The notes beneath the pieces were generated by a model. The model saw only the letters and a list, made by a program, of their open reading frames with translations, made no database searches and had not been told where the DNA came from. The translations under genes were made by a program, and so were the position numbers. A stretch of 64,000 nt of DNA from Lachnospiraceae bacterium (GTDB taxonomy: Bacteria; Bacillota; Clostridia; Lachnospirales; Lachnospiraceae). Below are positions 26,716 through 35,252 of this stretch, piece by piece. The stretch lies in contig JAFZLD010000009.1 in the NCBI GenBank assembly GCA_017553505.1, forward strand, positions 1 through 64,000, in the 5' to 3' direction. How positions within the stretch are numbered: position 1 is the first letter of the stretch; the number at the start of each line of letters is the position of its first letter.

Positions 26716-26720
26716 TCGTC

Positions 26721-27431
26721 ATGGCAATGTTAGAAGTTACTAATTTACATGTTAAATACGGAATGATAGAGGCCATTAAAGGTGTCAACTTCACCGTCAA
26801 CAAAGGCGAAGTTATCGCTTTAATCGGTGCCAACGGTGCCGGTAAGACCACCATTCTTCACACCATAAGCGGTCTTATCACTCCTTCAGAAGGCACAATA
26901 GAATTTGAAGGCAAGGACATCACCAGAACTCCCGGCCACAAGATAGTATCCATGGGAATGGCTCACGTTCCCGAAGGCCGTCGCGTGTTCCAGTCTCTCT
27001 CCGTCCTTGATAACTTAAAGATGGGCGCCTACACCCGCACAGACAAGAAGGAAGTTACCGAGACTCTTGAGATGGTCTACTCCCGCTTCCCCCGTCTTGC
27101 AGAGCGTAAGAACCAGCCCGCAGGTACTCTTTCCGGTGGCGAACAGCAGATGCTTGCAATGGGCCGCGCTTTGATGAGCCACCCTTCAATCATCCTTATG
27201 GACGAGCCCTCAATGGGTCTCTCACCTATTTTCGTTAACGAAATCTTTGATATAATTAAAGCAGAAAGCGAACGTGGCACCACAGTTCTTCTTGTAGAGC
27301 AGAACGCCAAGAAAGCCCTCTCCATCGCCGACAGAGCTTATGTCCTGGAGACCGGCAAGATTGCCTTAAGCGGTGACGCCAAGGGATTACTTAACAACGA
27401 AGAAGTCAAGAAAGCTTATCTTGGGGAATAA
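26721..27431 (+). CDS. livF: Branched-chain amino acid ABC transporter ATPase LivF
   Basis: A 236-residue ATPase with Walker A GANGAGKTT, the LivF motif VPEGRRVFQSLSV, signature LSGGEQQMLAMGRALM and Walker B IILMDEPSMGLSP; it ends EVKKAYLGE. It completes a five-gene transporter set and lies 5 bp after livG with GGAG upstream. Confidence 0.95.
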   Translation: MAMLEVTNLHVKYGMIEAIKGVNFTVNKGEVIALIGANGAGKTTILHTISGLITPSEGTIEFEGKDITRTPGHKIVSMGMAHVPEGRRVFQSLSVLDNLKMGAYTRTDKKEVTETLEMVYSRFPRLAERKNQPAGTLSGGEQQMLAMGRALMSHPSIILMDEPSMGLSPIFVNEIFDIIKAESERGTTVLLVEQNAKKALSIADRAYVLETGKIALSGDAKGLLNNEEVKKAYLGE

Positions 27432-27443
27432 AGGAGAGTTACA

Positions 27444-28061
27444 ATGGACAAATTCGTAATCACTATCGCCCGCCAGTACGGTTCCGGCGGACGTACCGTA
27501 GGCCAGATGCTTGCGGAGAGACTGGGTGTCGAATACTACGACAAAGACCTTATCATCAAGGCAAGTGAGGAAAGCGGCATCAATCTGGATCTTTTTGCCG
27601 GTGCCGATGAAAAGAGCAAGAGCTTCTTTAACCGCTTTAAGAAAAAGAATTACGGCGGCGAAGTTCTTCCGCCCTCTCACAAGAATTTCAATTCCGAAGA
27701 GAACCTCTTTAACTATCAGGCCAAGATTATCCGCGACCTTGCGGACAAGGAATCCTGCATCATCATAGGCCGTGCCGCCGACTACATCCTCAAGGACCGC
27801 GATGACGTAATCTCCGTCTTCGTACACGCCCCCAAGGACTTCCTCATGGAGCAGGCAGCCAAGAAGCATGCTTTCGATCCCGCCGAGCTCGAGCGCTACA
27901 TCGCCCACGTGGACAAGGAGCGTGCCGAATACTACCGCACCCACACCGGCCGCGAATGGACCGACGCCCGCAACTACGACTTGTGCCTTGATTCTTCCAA
28001 GCTTGGATTTGACAAGTGCGTTGAGGAAATCATCGCTTATATGAATGTCAGATTAAATTAA
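27444..28061 (+). CDS. Cytidylate kinase-like family protein
   Basis: A 205-residue P-loop protein beginning ITIARQYGSGGRTVGQMLAERLGVEYYDKDLI. This is the signature of the cytidylate-kinase-2 family (PF13189), widely present in Clostridia. It is not the essential Cmk; the true substrate is unknown for most members. It follows livF by 12 bp with AAAGGAG, so it may be co-transcribed. The middle region (about 60-75) is lysine-rich. It ends before a bidirectional terminator. Confidence 0.85.
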   Translation: MDKFVITIARQYGSGGRTVGQMLAERLGVEYYDKDLIIKASEESGINLDLFAGADEKSKSFFNRFKKKNYGGEVLPPSHKNFNSEENLFNYQAKIIRDLADKESCIIIGRAADYILKDRDDVISVFVHAPKDFLMEQAAKKHAFDPAELERYIAHVDKERAEYYRTHTGREWTDARNYDLCLDSSKLGFDKCVEEIIAYMNVRLN

Positions 28062-28066
28062 TTACA

Positions 28067-28108
28067 AAAGCCACCGATTAAGACTGATTGTCTTGTGTCG
28101 GTGGCTTT
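28067..28108. terminator. Bidirectional terminator
   Basis: An 11-bp stem AAAGCCACCGA/TCGGTGGCTTT (28067-28077/28098-28108) lies between the convergent cytidylate-kinase-like and XRE genes. Confidence 0.85.
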
Positions 28109-28128
28109 CTTTATGTCCTGTACCGTTC

Positions 28129-28905
28129 TCACATTATAGGGATAAGCGTCGACAGAATCGGCGGAATGTTCATGAATTCTTCTTTGATTCTTATGCCCGT
28201 CTCTTTAACCTCCAGATATTTACCCAGTTCTTCATTCACAATCTTCTTTACCTCTTCCGCCTCAATTTCCGTATCCTCGGATATACGGTTGATTGATGCA
28301 TAGCTTGTTTCATCAGCCGATGTATGCTCGTATATTGTAAAAAGAACGCTGAGTGTCCATCTGTTTGAAATTGCCTTAAGGAACTTACTTAGCTTAGAAC
28401 AATCGTCTTCCATATGAAGCTTCTGGCTACCCGAGAAGAACACGCATCCACCACGCATGGTGGCTCTGATTTTTGGAACAGAAATAACCGAAATGCCCCA
28501 TTCGTTATTGATTGCATGCTCGATAGTCTCCTCCGGCTCGGACTTTGGATAGCCGGAGTCTTCCTTCTTGCTTTCTTCGACAAATACGATTGCGTGAAGT
28601 GCCTTGGCTATTTTAAGTATTTCCTCGTATTTATCCGGCTCGGAAGCTTCATCTATCGTGTTTTTTATCTGCATTATCAGGTCGTTTTCTTTGGCAGATA
28701 TCTCTTCTCCGAATAACTCACTGATTGATACGTCAAAAAAAGTCGCTATCTCGGGAATTAACTGTATGTCGGGAAGGCACTGTCCCGACTCCCACTTGCT
28801 CACCGCCTGGTTGGTGATATTTAAAGCCTTGGCAAGCTGCTCTTGCGTAACGCCTTTGTTTTTCCTTAGGAAAAGGATTCTTTCGCCTATATCTTTGGTG
28901 TTCAT
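28129..28905 (-). CDS. XRE-family helix-turn-helix regulator
   Basis: A 258-residue regulator with an N-terminal Cro/CI-type HTH (about 5-60; RILFLRKNKGVTQEQLAKAL, ITNQAVSKWESGQ). The middle (about 65-130) is acidic. A second region (about 150-255; FLKAISNRWTLSVLFTIYE and SINRISEDTEIEAEEV) looks like a winged-helix or ArsR-like fold. The longest frame begins at 28938; ATG 28905 follows GGAGGG by nine bases and is used. It probably represses its own promoter at the palindrome 28935-28947. Target genes are not known. Confidence 0.85.
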   Translation of the reverse strand: MNTKDIGERILFLRKNKGVTQEQLAKALNITNQAVSKWESGQCLPDIQLIPEIATFFDVSISELFGEEISAKENDLIMQIKNTIDEASEPDKYEEILKIAKALHAIVFVEESKKEDSGYPKSEPEETIEHAINNEWGISVISVPKIRATMRGGCVFFSGSQKLHMEDDCSKLSKFLKAISNRWTLSVLFTIYEHTSADETSYASINRISEDTEIEAEEVKKIVNEELGKYLEVKETGIRIKEEFMNIPPILSTLIPIM

Positions 28906-28934
28906 ATTGTTTACCCTCCGTTTCACCGTACCAT

Positions 28935-28947
28935 GCATGTTACATGC
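28935..28947. promoter_or_regulatory. Palindrome upstream of the XRE gene
   Basis: GCATGT-T-ACATGC, a perfect 13-base palindrome 30 bp before the XRE start codon; a candidate autoregulatory operator. Confidence 0.45.
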
Positions 28948-29066
28948 TTATCGTAGCTGTGAGGCTTTTATTATTCAATAACGCGTTGGTTAACAGGATT
29001 ATTATATCATCCAACCTGCGGTTGGAAAAGAATTTAAAAGAGCTTGCCCGCGGACACTGCTTTTTA

Positions 29067-29095
29067 TTGACTTTTAGCCGCCTCGGTACTAAACT
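29067..29095 (+). promoter_or_regulatory. Promoter of the AspRS gene
   Basis: TTGACT (29067-29072) and TAAACT (29090-29095) with 17 bp spacing. The leader is only about 30 nt, so no T-box riboswitch fits. Confidence 0.7.
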
Positions 29096-29129
29096 ATTAA
29101 AGATAATTTGCATCACAAGAGGTGTTTAA

Positions 29130-30491
29130 ATGGACAGAATTTACATTGAAAACGTTAAAGACTACGCTGATAAGGAAGTTTCCCTTGCAGGTTTCGTAGA
29201 CAATTACCGTGACGGTAAGGCTATGGCCTTCATGGTACTTAAGGATATCACCGGCAGAGTACAGGTGACCATCGAGAAGGAGCTTCATCCCGACTGGGAA
29301 GAAATGCTTAGCACAATTACTCCCGACTCCGTTGTACGTGTTACCGGTAAGGTTCAGTTAAGCGATTTTGTTAAGCTTAACGGTGTTGAAATTATTCCTA
29401 CCGACATTAAGATTGAATCTATTGCAGCTGCTCTTCCCATCGCACGCGAGTTTATCCCCGCTACCAAGAAGAAAGCCGCTGTAGAGCGCTCTTCCATCGA
29501 TCAGCGTATCGAATATCGTTGGGTTGACCTTCGTACCGAGAAAAATCAACTTATGTTCAAGGCTCAGACAGCGCTCACCGCTGCTCTTCGTGAGTTCTTA
29601 CTTGAGAAGGACTTCCTTGAAATTCACACTCCCAAGCTCATCGCTGCAGCTTCCGAGTCCGGTGCGGATGTATTCAGACTTGACTACTTCCCCAGCTACA
29701 ATCTTCCCAACGCTTACCTTGCACAGAGCCCTCAGTTCTACAAACAGATGGCTATGGCTTCAGGCTTTGAAAAGATTTTTGAAGTAGGCCCCGTATTCCG
29801 TGCGGAGAAATCCTTCACCAGCAAGCACGCTACAGAGTTTACAGGTTTTGACCTTGAGTTTAGCTATATCGATTCTTTTGAAGACGTAATGACCATGGAG
29901 GAGAACCTCATCACTTACGCCCTTCAGAAAGTTAAAGATAAATACGGCGACAAGATTAAGGAACTCTTCTCTACCGAGGAATTCGATGCGGAGATTATCG
30001 TTCCCACCACTCCTTTCCCTCGTGTTAAGCTCGCAGACCTTTACGACGCACTTGAGAAAGAATACGGCTACACCGTTCCCGATTCCGAGAAAGGTGACCT
30101 TACCACAGATGCAGAGCGTCTTTCCTATCAGTGGGTTAAGAAGCACTACGGTCACGAGTTCTTATTTATCACCGATTACAGCGCCGAGAAGCGTGCTTTC
30201 TACCACATGCGTGACGAAAAGGGTGTTCCTCAGGGTTACGACCTTATCTGGCGCGGCGTAGAAATTACCACAGGTGCTCAGCGTGAACACAGATATGAAG
30301 TATTAAAGGCTCAGGCCGAAGAAAAAGGTCTCGGTGAGGACGTTAAGTTCTACCTTGAGTTCTTTAAGTACGGCTGTCCTCCTCACGGCGGATTCGGTCT
30401 CGGTATCGACCGTCTCACAATGCTCATGATGGGTCTTCCCATCAAGGAGGCAATGTTCTTATTCAGAGGACCTTCACACCTTACACCTTAA
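29130..30491 (+). CDS. aspS: Archaeal/eukaryal-type aspartyl-tRNA synthetase (AspRS2)
   Basis: Class II synthetase of 453 residues, the short archaeal-type form without the bacterial GAD insertion (bacterial AspRS is about 590). An OB-fold anticodon-binding domain (about 1-105) precedes the catalytic core, with motif 2 VFRAEKSFTSKHATEFTGFD (about 225-244) and motif 3 GFGLGIDRLTML (about 422-433). The last motif reads FRGPSHLTP where many relatives have an Arg near the end. In clostridia such AspRS2 enzymes can be non-discriminating, charging tRNA-Asn with Asp for GatCAB. Whether this one replaces or supplements a bacterial AspRS cannot be seen here. Confidence 0.93.
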   Translation: MDRIYIENVKDYADKEVSLAGFVDNYRDGKAMAFMVLKDITGRVQVTIEKELHPDWEEMLSTITPDSVVRVTGKVQLSDFVKLNGVEIIPTDIKIESIAAALPIAREFIPATKKKAAVERSSIDQRIEYRWVDLRTEKNQLMFKAQTALTAALREFLLEKDFLEIHTPKLIAAASESGADVFRLDYFPSYNLPNAYLAQSPQFYKQMAMASGFEKIFEVGPVFRAEKSFTSKHATEFTGFDLEFSYIDSFEDVMTMEENLITYALQKVKDKYGDKIKELFSTEEFDAEIIVPTTPFPRVKLADLYDALEKEYGYTVPDSEKGDLTTDAERLSYQWVKKHYGHEFLFITDYSAEKRAFYHMRDEKGVPQGYDLIWRGVEITTGAQREHRYEVLKAQAEEKGLGEDVKFYLEFFKYGCPPHGGFGLGIDRLTMLMMGLPIKEAMFLFRGPSHLTP

Positions 30492-30505
30492 ATTTATGGC
30501 ACAGT

Positions 30506-30536
30506 AAAGCCCGCAATTGCTTGCGGGCTTTTTCTT
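30506..30536. terminator. Terminator after the AspRS gene
   Basis: Stem AAAGCCCGCAA/TTGCGGGCTTT (30506-30516/30521-30531) with a 4-nt loop and T tract; it can also serve the convergent gene at 30545. Confidence 0.9.
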
Positions 30537-30544
30537 TGGTCAAA

Positions 30545-30820
30545 TTATTTATTCGCTTCCGATTGAGGCTTCTCTTTCTTCTCGGTCTTAGAGTACAGGA
30601 AAAGGTCTCTCTTCGTCTCAAGCTTAAAGCTGTTGTCTCTGGTATAGTCGGCCGCGGATTCGCTCTTATGAACCGATGTGAGCTGGCCTTTTAAGCAGAG
30701 TATCCTGATTAGTCCCACGATAAGCGCTATCACTATCGAAGCAATAAGAATTGTCTTGTAGTTGGGACCCTGCTTGGCTACTTGAGTGGTAGCCTCCGCG
30801 ATAATGTAATACATATTCAT
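30545..30820 (-). CDS. Small single-pass membrane protein
   Basis: A 91-residue protein with one hydrophobic helix (about 22-45) followed by a charged tail of about 45 residues (RDLFLYSKTEKKEKP). GGAGGG precedes the ATG. It follows the zinc-ribbon gene by 12 bp. It is third in a set resembling ydjI-ydjG-ydjH of Bacillus, where a small membrane protein accompanies the SPFH and zinc-ribbon proteins; it is much shorter than YdjH, so equivalence is only suggested. Confidence 0.7.
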   Translation of the reverse strand: MNMYYIIAEATTQVAKQGPNYKTILIASIVIALIVGLIRILCLKGQLTSVHKSESAADYTRDNSFKLETKRDLFLYSKTEKKEKPQSEANK

Positions 30821-30832
30821 CTCTGAGCCCTC

Positions 30833-31921
30833 CTACTTAAGTAATCCAAACAGCGTCATGGCGCCGAATGCAATTAAGAATGTTATTCCTGTGGTCATAA
30901 AGAAATTCTTCCAAAGAAGGCTCTTATCGCAAGGCAGATTGCCTACGAACTTGCCGGTCTGACCGTTCATGGCAAAGACAAACTTCTGATCGTTCCAGGT
31001 AGTATTGAGAATCCATACCGGATACAGTGCATACTTGGCTACACCGTTCTTAAGCTGAATCGTGCTGTTCTCTGTATCAACCGAGTCATATCCTTCAACG
31101 GTTTCCTTGAAGGCACGCTCTGTGGCTACCTTAACACGTTCATTGGCTCTGGAGACTGAGGTCTCGGCCTCCACATCGTACTTGTCGGCCATATAGCCTG
31201 CAAGGTATGCGGTCTGGAACGGAACTGCTTCTTTGAACTTATAAGGCTCAAGAGACTCCATTAGCGTATCATCCATCTTGGTGGAACCGTCAACAGGTAC
31301 CTTGTCAAAGCCGATCTTACCGCCTCTGACTACGCTGAAGTAATCGGTTCTCTCATACTTAAACTTCGAATCTTCCCATTTGGACTTCTTGGTGGCTTTA
31401 TAGCGGATGTTGGCATCAACATCTGTATCAAAGAGCCAGTAAGGTACGTAGATGCCCTTAATCGACTCTAAATGATTGCCTGCCGTAAAGCTTCTCGGAA
31501 GAAGCTTCTTGCCCTTTAAATGCTTGGCAAATTTGTCCATAGCGGCTTCTTTGTTAAGCTTAAAGGGTATTACATAATCGGGCTTAAGACCGCCGGCAAA
31601 CTGACTCATGACCGTGATGGGATTGCCACAGTACGGACACTCGGATGCCGCCATATTGGCATCACCGATAATCTCGCCGCCACAGGACTTACACTGATAA
31701 TGCTTCATACCGTCGGTCTCGCCGGCATTCCACTCGGTACCTGCGGATGTCTCCCATGTAAAATCATTGTTGCCTTCAGTCTTCAATGCTTCATCGTAAG
31801 ACTTTAAGGCATCCATTTCAAATTCCGTCTCACAGAACGGACACTTCATCTTTTGTATGTCGGAATTGAACTCTATAGCGCCACCGCAACACGGGCACTT
31901 ATATTCCTGCAAATCTGACAT
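30833..31921 (-). CDS. TFIIB-type zinc-ribbon membrane protein (YdjG-like)
   Basis: A 362-residue protein with two N-terminal zinc ribbons: CPCCGG...CPFCE (about 8-32) and CKSCGG...CPYCG (about 76-98). They are followed by a globular domain (about 105-325) and a C-terminal transmembrane helix (about 335-360). Start is ATG 31921, eight bases after GGGGG, rather than GTG 31924. In Bacillus subtilis the related YdjG and YdjI work with PspA in the membrane stress response. No pspA is in this window. Confidence 0.82.
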   Translation of the reverse strand: MSDLQEYKCPCCGGAIEFNSDIQKMKCPFCETEFEMDALKSYDEALKTEGNNDFTWETSAGTEWNAGETDGMKHYQCKSCGGEIIGDANMAASECPYCGNPITVMSQFAGGLKPDYVIPFKLNKEAAMDKFAKHLKGKKLLPRSFTAGNHLESIKGIYVPYWLFDTDVDANIRYKATKKSKWEDSKFKYERTDYFSVVRGGKIGFDKVPVDGSTKMDDTLMESLEPYKFKEAVPFQTAYLAGYMADKYDVEAETSVSRANERVKVATERAFKETVEGYDSVDTENSTIQLKNGVAKYALYPVWILNTTWNDQKFVFAMNGQTGKFVGNLPCDKSLLWKNFFMTTGITFLIAFGAMTLFGLLK

Positions 31922-31961
31922 CACTTTATCCCCCTTTTTAATACATTTTTATAAAAGAAAA

Positions 31962-31982
31962 CGGGGTGGCATAACCACCCCG
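31962..31982 (-). terminator. Hairpin after the SPFH/zinc-ribbon gene
   Basis: Stem CGGGGTGG/CCACCCCG (31962-31969/31975-31982) with TTTTCTTTT after it on the minus strand. It lies between two genes of the set, so it may reduce expression of the downstream pair. Confidence 0.75.
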
Positions 31983-31995
31983 ATAATCTACTTAA

Positions 31996-33198
31996 TTACT
32001 GCTTGTCAGCGTCATCAAATGGATCGCCGCACTGAGGGCAGAACTTCGGAGGATTGTGAGGATCTGAAGGAACCCATCCGCACTTATTGCACTTATATGT
32101 GGGTGCTCCGTCGGGCTTTCTGGTACCGCAGTTGGTGCAGAAGTTACCCTGGTTAACTGCTCCGCACTGACATGTCCAGCCGCCCTGAGCGGGAGCCTGC
32201 TGCTGACCCATTGCGAAGAGTCCGTTTGCATTGATTCCGCCTGCCTGCTGAGCCATTCCCATACCTACGAAACCGTTCATGGCTCCGTTAGGATTCTTAG
32301 CAGCATCCTTCATAGCGTCAGCCTGTGCAGATACAAGTGTTGCAGCCGCCATGTTGGGATTCATGTTGATAGCGTTCTTCTGAGCGGTCTTGATGATCTC
32401 CGCATCTTCATCGGGAAGAGTTACGGAACCAAGTGCTACGCTTACAACGCTAAGACCTCTTAACTCGCTCCACTTATCGGAAAGCTCTTTCTTCATAGCT
32501 TCGGCAAGTTCGGTATTGTGAGCGATAATCTCGTTGGGACGAAGCCCCATAGCGGAAAGTGTTGCAAGAGCGGGCTGTAATGCAGCGATAAACTCTGTCT
32601 TAAGAGTGTTATCAAGCTCTTCTCTTCTGTAATCGTGTGATACGTTACCGCATACGTTGGTGTAGAAAAGAAGTGGATCCGCAATCTTGTATGAGTAAAC
32701 ACCCGAGCATCTTAAAGATACGTCAAGGTCAAGTCCGATCTTATTATCAACAACTCTGAAGGGAACTGGATTGGGAGTTCCGAACTTATTGTCGATAAGT
32801 TCCTTGGTATTGAAGTAATAAACTCTCTGATCCTTACCGGTATCGCCGCCGTAAGTAAATCTCTTACCGATCTGCTTAAATGTAGCGATAATGCTCTCAC
32901 CGAGCTTACCTGCAAAGATTGAAGGTTCTGTTGATGTATCGTAAGTGAATTCACCGGGTTCGGCACAAACTTCAACAATCTTGCCCTGCTCGACGATAAT
33001 CATACACTGACCGTCAGCAACAGCGATTCCCGAACCGTTGGAAATGATGTTGTCATCACCGTGGTTGTTACCTTTGGTACGCTTTACACCCTTTGTTACC
33101 ATTACATTCTTGTCCATTGCTTCGCAGTAAAAGAACTCTTTCCACTGGTCCGCAAGTACGCCGCCGGCTGCTCCGGCAATAGCTCTGATCAATCCCAT
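31996..33198 (-). CDS. SPFH domain protein with C-terminal zinc ribbons (YdjI-like)
   Basis: A 400-residue soluble protein: SPFH/virion-core-like domain (about 1-270) beginning MGLIRAIAGAAGGVLADQWKEFF, a Gly/Ala/Gln-rich linker (about 285-340), and two zinc ribbons at the end (CQCGAVNQGNFCTNCG and CNKCGWVP...CPQCG). ATG 33198 is used because AAAGGAG lies seven bases upstream; the longest frame starts at 33216 within the binding region. YdjI of Bacillus recruits PspA to the membrane; this protein probably scaffolds a similar complex with the zinc-ribbon partner downstream. Confidence 0.88.
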   Translation of the reverse strand: MGLIRAIAGAAGGVLADQWKEFFYCEAMDKNVMVTKGVKRTKGNNHGDDNIISNGSGIAVADGQCMIIVEQGKIVEVCAEPGEFTYDTSTEPSIFAGKLGESIIATFKQIGKRFTYGGDTGKDQRVYYFNTKELIDNKFGTPNPVPFRVVDNKIGLDLDVSLRCSGVYSYKIADPLLFYTNVCGNVSHDYRREELDNTLKTEFIAALQPALATLSAMGLRPNEIIAHNTELAEAMKKELSDKWSELRGLSVVSVALGSVTLPDEDAEIIKTAQKNAINMNPNMAAATLVSAQADAMKDAAKNPNGAMNGFVGMGMAQQAGGINANGLFAMGQQQAPAQGGWTCQCGAVNQGNFCTNCGTRKPDGAPTYKCNKCGWVPSDPHNPPKFCPQCGDPFDDADKQ

Positions 33199-33289
33199 AT
33201 AAATATCTCCTTTCAAATATCACAAAGGCTTTTCACCCATATGATTCTTACACTCAGGCGGTCGGCGCGTACGTCCGTCGCCACATATA

Positions 33290-33318
33290 ATTATACCCTT
33301 TTCACTCCCATTAGTCTA
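33290..33318 (-). promoter_or_regulatory. Promoter of the SPFH/zinc-ribbon gene
   Basis: TAGACT (33313-33318) and a perfect TATAAT (33290-33295) 17 bp apart on the minus strand, about 90 bp before the start codon. Confidence 0.6.
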
Positions 33319-33363
33319 ACAAATATTTCTAAAATTTTTACCACCCAAACGAGTAGTCTTAAT

Positions 33364-33987
33364 TTAGAAGCCGGGAACGATAAGTTTTTGTTCAACGGCG
33401 TCTATCGCCAGCTGATACCTGTTGGAATAGCCTGCTTTCTGCAGCATATTGTTGATGTGGAACTTAACCGTGTTCTCACTCATGCACAGTTCCTTGGCTA
33501 TGTCTTTGTTAAGCTTGCCGTTACAAAGTTCTCTTAATACCTTCATCTCCATGGGCGTAAACTCCACGCTCTTGGCAAGACCCACCGAAACCGTGGGCGT
33601 TGTGTCGGGATATACGCTCTCGCCTCGCATGGTACGGTTCATAACGTCAAGAAGGCCCAGCTCACCAACTTCTTTGTACCAGAAGCTCTCACAGCCTGCG
33701 GCCTTGGCCTTTTCGAGGAAAGATTCCTCCGGGAGGCTTGTGGAAATGATTATCTTAATGTCCGGGAACTCTTTCTTAATCTCACGCGCCGCTTCAAGAC
33801 CGTTCTCACGATCCTTCGTGTAGACATCCATTAAAATTAAGTCTACGGGGCTCCTCATGCAGAAAGGAAGTGCCGCCTTGGCATTCTCAAGTGTTCCTGC
33901 CAAAGAATACACATCACTGCCCTCAATTATCGATTCAAAAAGCGTTCTGACCGTAACAGAGTCATCCACTATCAATACTCTTGTCAT
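33364..33987 (-). CDS. NarL/LuxR-type response regulator
   Basis: A 207-residue regulator with a receiver domain (about 1-122: acidic pair DD at 8-9, phospho-acceptor Asp in LILMDVYTKD near 54, Thr/Ser in IISTSLP, Lys in WYKEVGE) and a LuxR-type HTH (about 140-200: FTPMEMKVLRELCNGKLNKDIAKEL, SENTVKFHINNML). It overlaps the kinase gene by 4 bp. Output genes are unknown; the neighbouring EAL protein is one candidate. Confidence 0.92.
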   Translation of the reverse strand: MTRVLIVDDSVTVRTLFESIIEGSDVYSLAGTLENAKAALPFCMRSPVDLILMDVYTKDRENGLEAAREIKKEFPDIKIIISTSLPEESFLEKAKAAGCESFWYKEVGELGLLDVMNRTMRGESVYPDTTPTVSVGLAKSVEFTPMEMKVLRELCNGKLNKDIAKELCMSENTVKFHINNMLQKAGYSNRYQLAIDAVEQKLIVPGF

Positions 33988-35252
33988 TTCGCTTCCTCCT
34001 TAAAAAAGATATAAAGCTCTACACCGTCGGGCACTGCCACTCTCATGGTGCCGCCCTGTTCTTCTACCGCTCTTCTTATTGACTTAAGACCGCCGCCCTC
34101 GACAACCGTATCGGTATGCGCTTTACCATCGTCGTAAATATGCACCCTGTAGCCCCCGTCTTCCTTGTAGCTCTCAACCGTAAGGCTATTGGCATATGCG
34201 TGACGTATGGAGTTGTACATGGCCTCTCTGACGGCTCTTATGGCCACCTCATTGTATACCGGGAAGTCACCGAACATGAAAAGCTCAATTCCGAGGGTCT
34301 CGGCCTGACTGTAAAGTGCCGCAAGACTTCCTTCTTTGTTCTGCTCTACTTCCAGGCGGTTATTCTTAAATGCCTTTATGGTGTTGCTCCAAAGTCCAAG
34401 GATACTCTCACGCGCAGGCTCCTCGAAATTCTGAACGCTTCCTCTCAGAATCTGTCTCGTACGAAGGATAGCATTACCGAGTCTGTCGTGAATATGAACC
34501 TTGTAAGCAAGAAGCTCTTCATCGTTACCCGTGGTAGAAATGTTCTTAAGCACGTCCTGCAATCGTCCCTGAACGCTGGAAAGCTCCGTTATCTCTTCCT
34601 CTACATTGACTCGCTTGTTGTAAAGGTCCGTAACGTCGCGGGCCACAATTTCCAGATATCTCTTATCCGCATCCGAAAGAATCGACCGTTCAAAGCTCCA
34701 CACCGTATTGTCCTTAAGTAAGAACGCCGGCCACGATGTAAAGTCTATTCTCTTGGCCTCATCGCTTTCGTTAAAAGAAATAATCATGCGCCAGAAATCA
34801 AGCGCGTTGTAATACTGCACATCAGAGAATATGCGCGCCAACTGCCACATCTTATGATTGATAAGCACGATGGTTCCGTCCCACTCCGAATACATAAGAC
34901 CGCAGTCAACGTTATTAAGCGCATCCGCGACAGAGTTAACGTTAATCGAATGTCGCCTTACATACCGTTCTCTTCGCACGAGGATGAAGCAGAAAACATC
35001 TTCCAGCAAAAGAATGCCTTCGTGAAGCCATATCGGCAGATTGTACCAAGCCTGCGTGTACCTGTCGAGATTATCAAACACTCCGAACTTAACCTGATAA
35101 CAGATTACCAGTTCATACAGCGTATAGCACACAAATATCGGTGCAAAGAACATCGGGAACAAATGCCTCATTCTGAGCCACCTTACCGCAGATGCCAGCG
35201 AAAGAAACAGTACCGTAAAGTAGGCGGTAGCCATAATTATCTCATGCTTCAT
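33984..35252 (-). CDS. Membrane sensor histidine kinase (HisKA_3/NarX class)
   Basis: A 422-residue kinase with three N-terminal helices (about 5-90), a PAS-like segment (about 115-215), a DHp region with the HisKA_3-type phospho-acceptor motif KVHIHDRLGNAIL (about 250-262) and a C-terminal HATPase (N-box AVREAMYNSIRHA, G-boxes DDGKAH and GGGLKSIRRAV). I start at ATG 35252, which makes the ATGA overlap with the preceding stop; the longest frame adds a GTG and one codon. It pairs with the response regulator downstream. Confidence 0.9.
   Translation of the reverse strand: MKHEIIMATAYFTVLFLSLASAVRWLRMRHLFPMFFAPIFVCYTLYELVICYQVKFGVFDNLDRYTQAWYNLPIWLHEGILLLEDVFCFILVRRERYVRRHSINVNSVADALNNVDCGLMYSEWDGTIVLINHKMWQLARIFSDVQYYNALDFWRMIISFNESDEAKRIDFTSWPAFLLKDNTVWSFERSILSDADKRYLEIVARDVTDLYNKRVNVEEEITELSSVQGRLQDVLKNISTTGNDEELLAYKVHIHDRLGNAILRTRQILRGSVQNFEEPARESILGLWSNTIKAFKNNRLEVEQNKEGSLAALYSQAETLGIELFMFGDFPVYNEVAIRAVREAMYNSIRHAYANSLTVESYKEDGGYRVHIYDDGKAHTDTVVEGGGLKSIRRAVEEQGGTMRVAVPDGVELYIFFKEEAK

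Noticed and set aside
27387-27944. 185-codon minus-strand frame
   Set aside because: Shadow of the cytidylate-kinase-like gene, which has clear motifs and a ribosome binding site.
28948-29129. T-box or riboswitch before the AspRS gene
   Set aside because: The promoter lies only about 35 bp before the start codon, leaving no room; no T-box sequence was seen.
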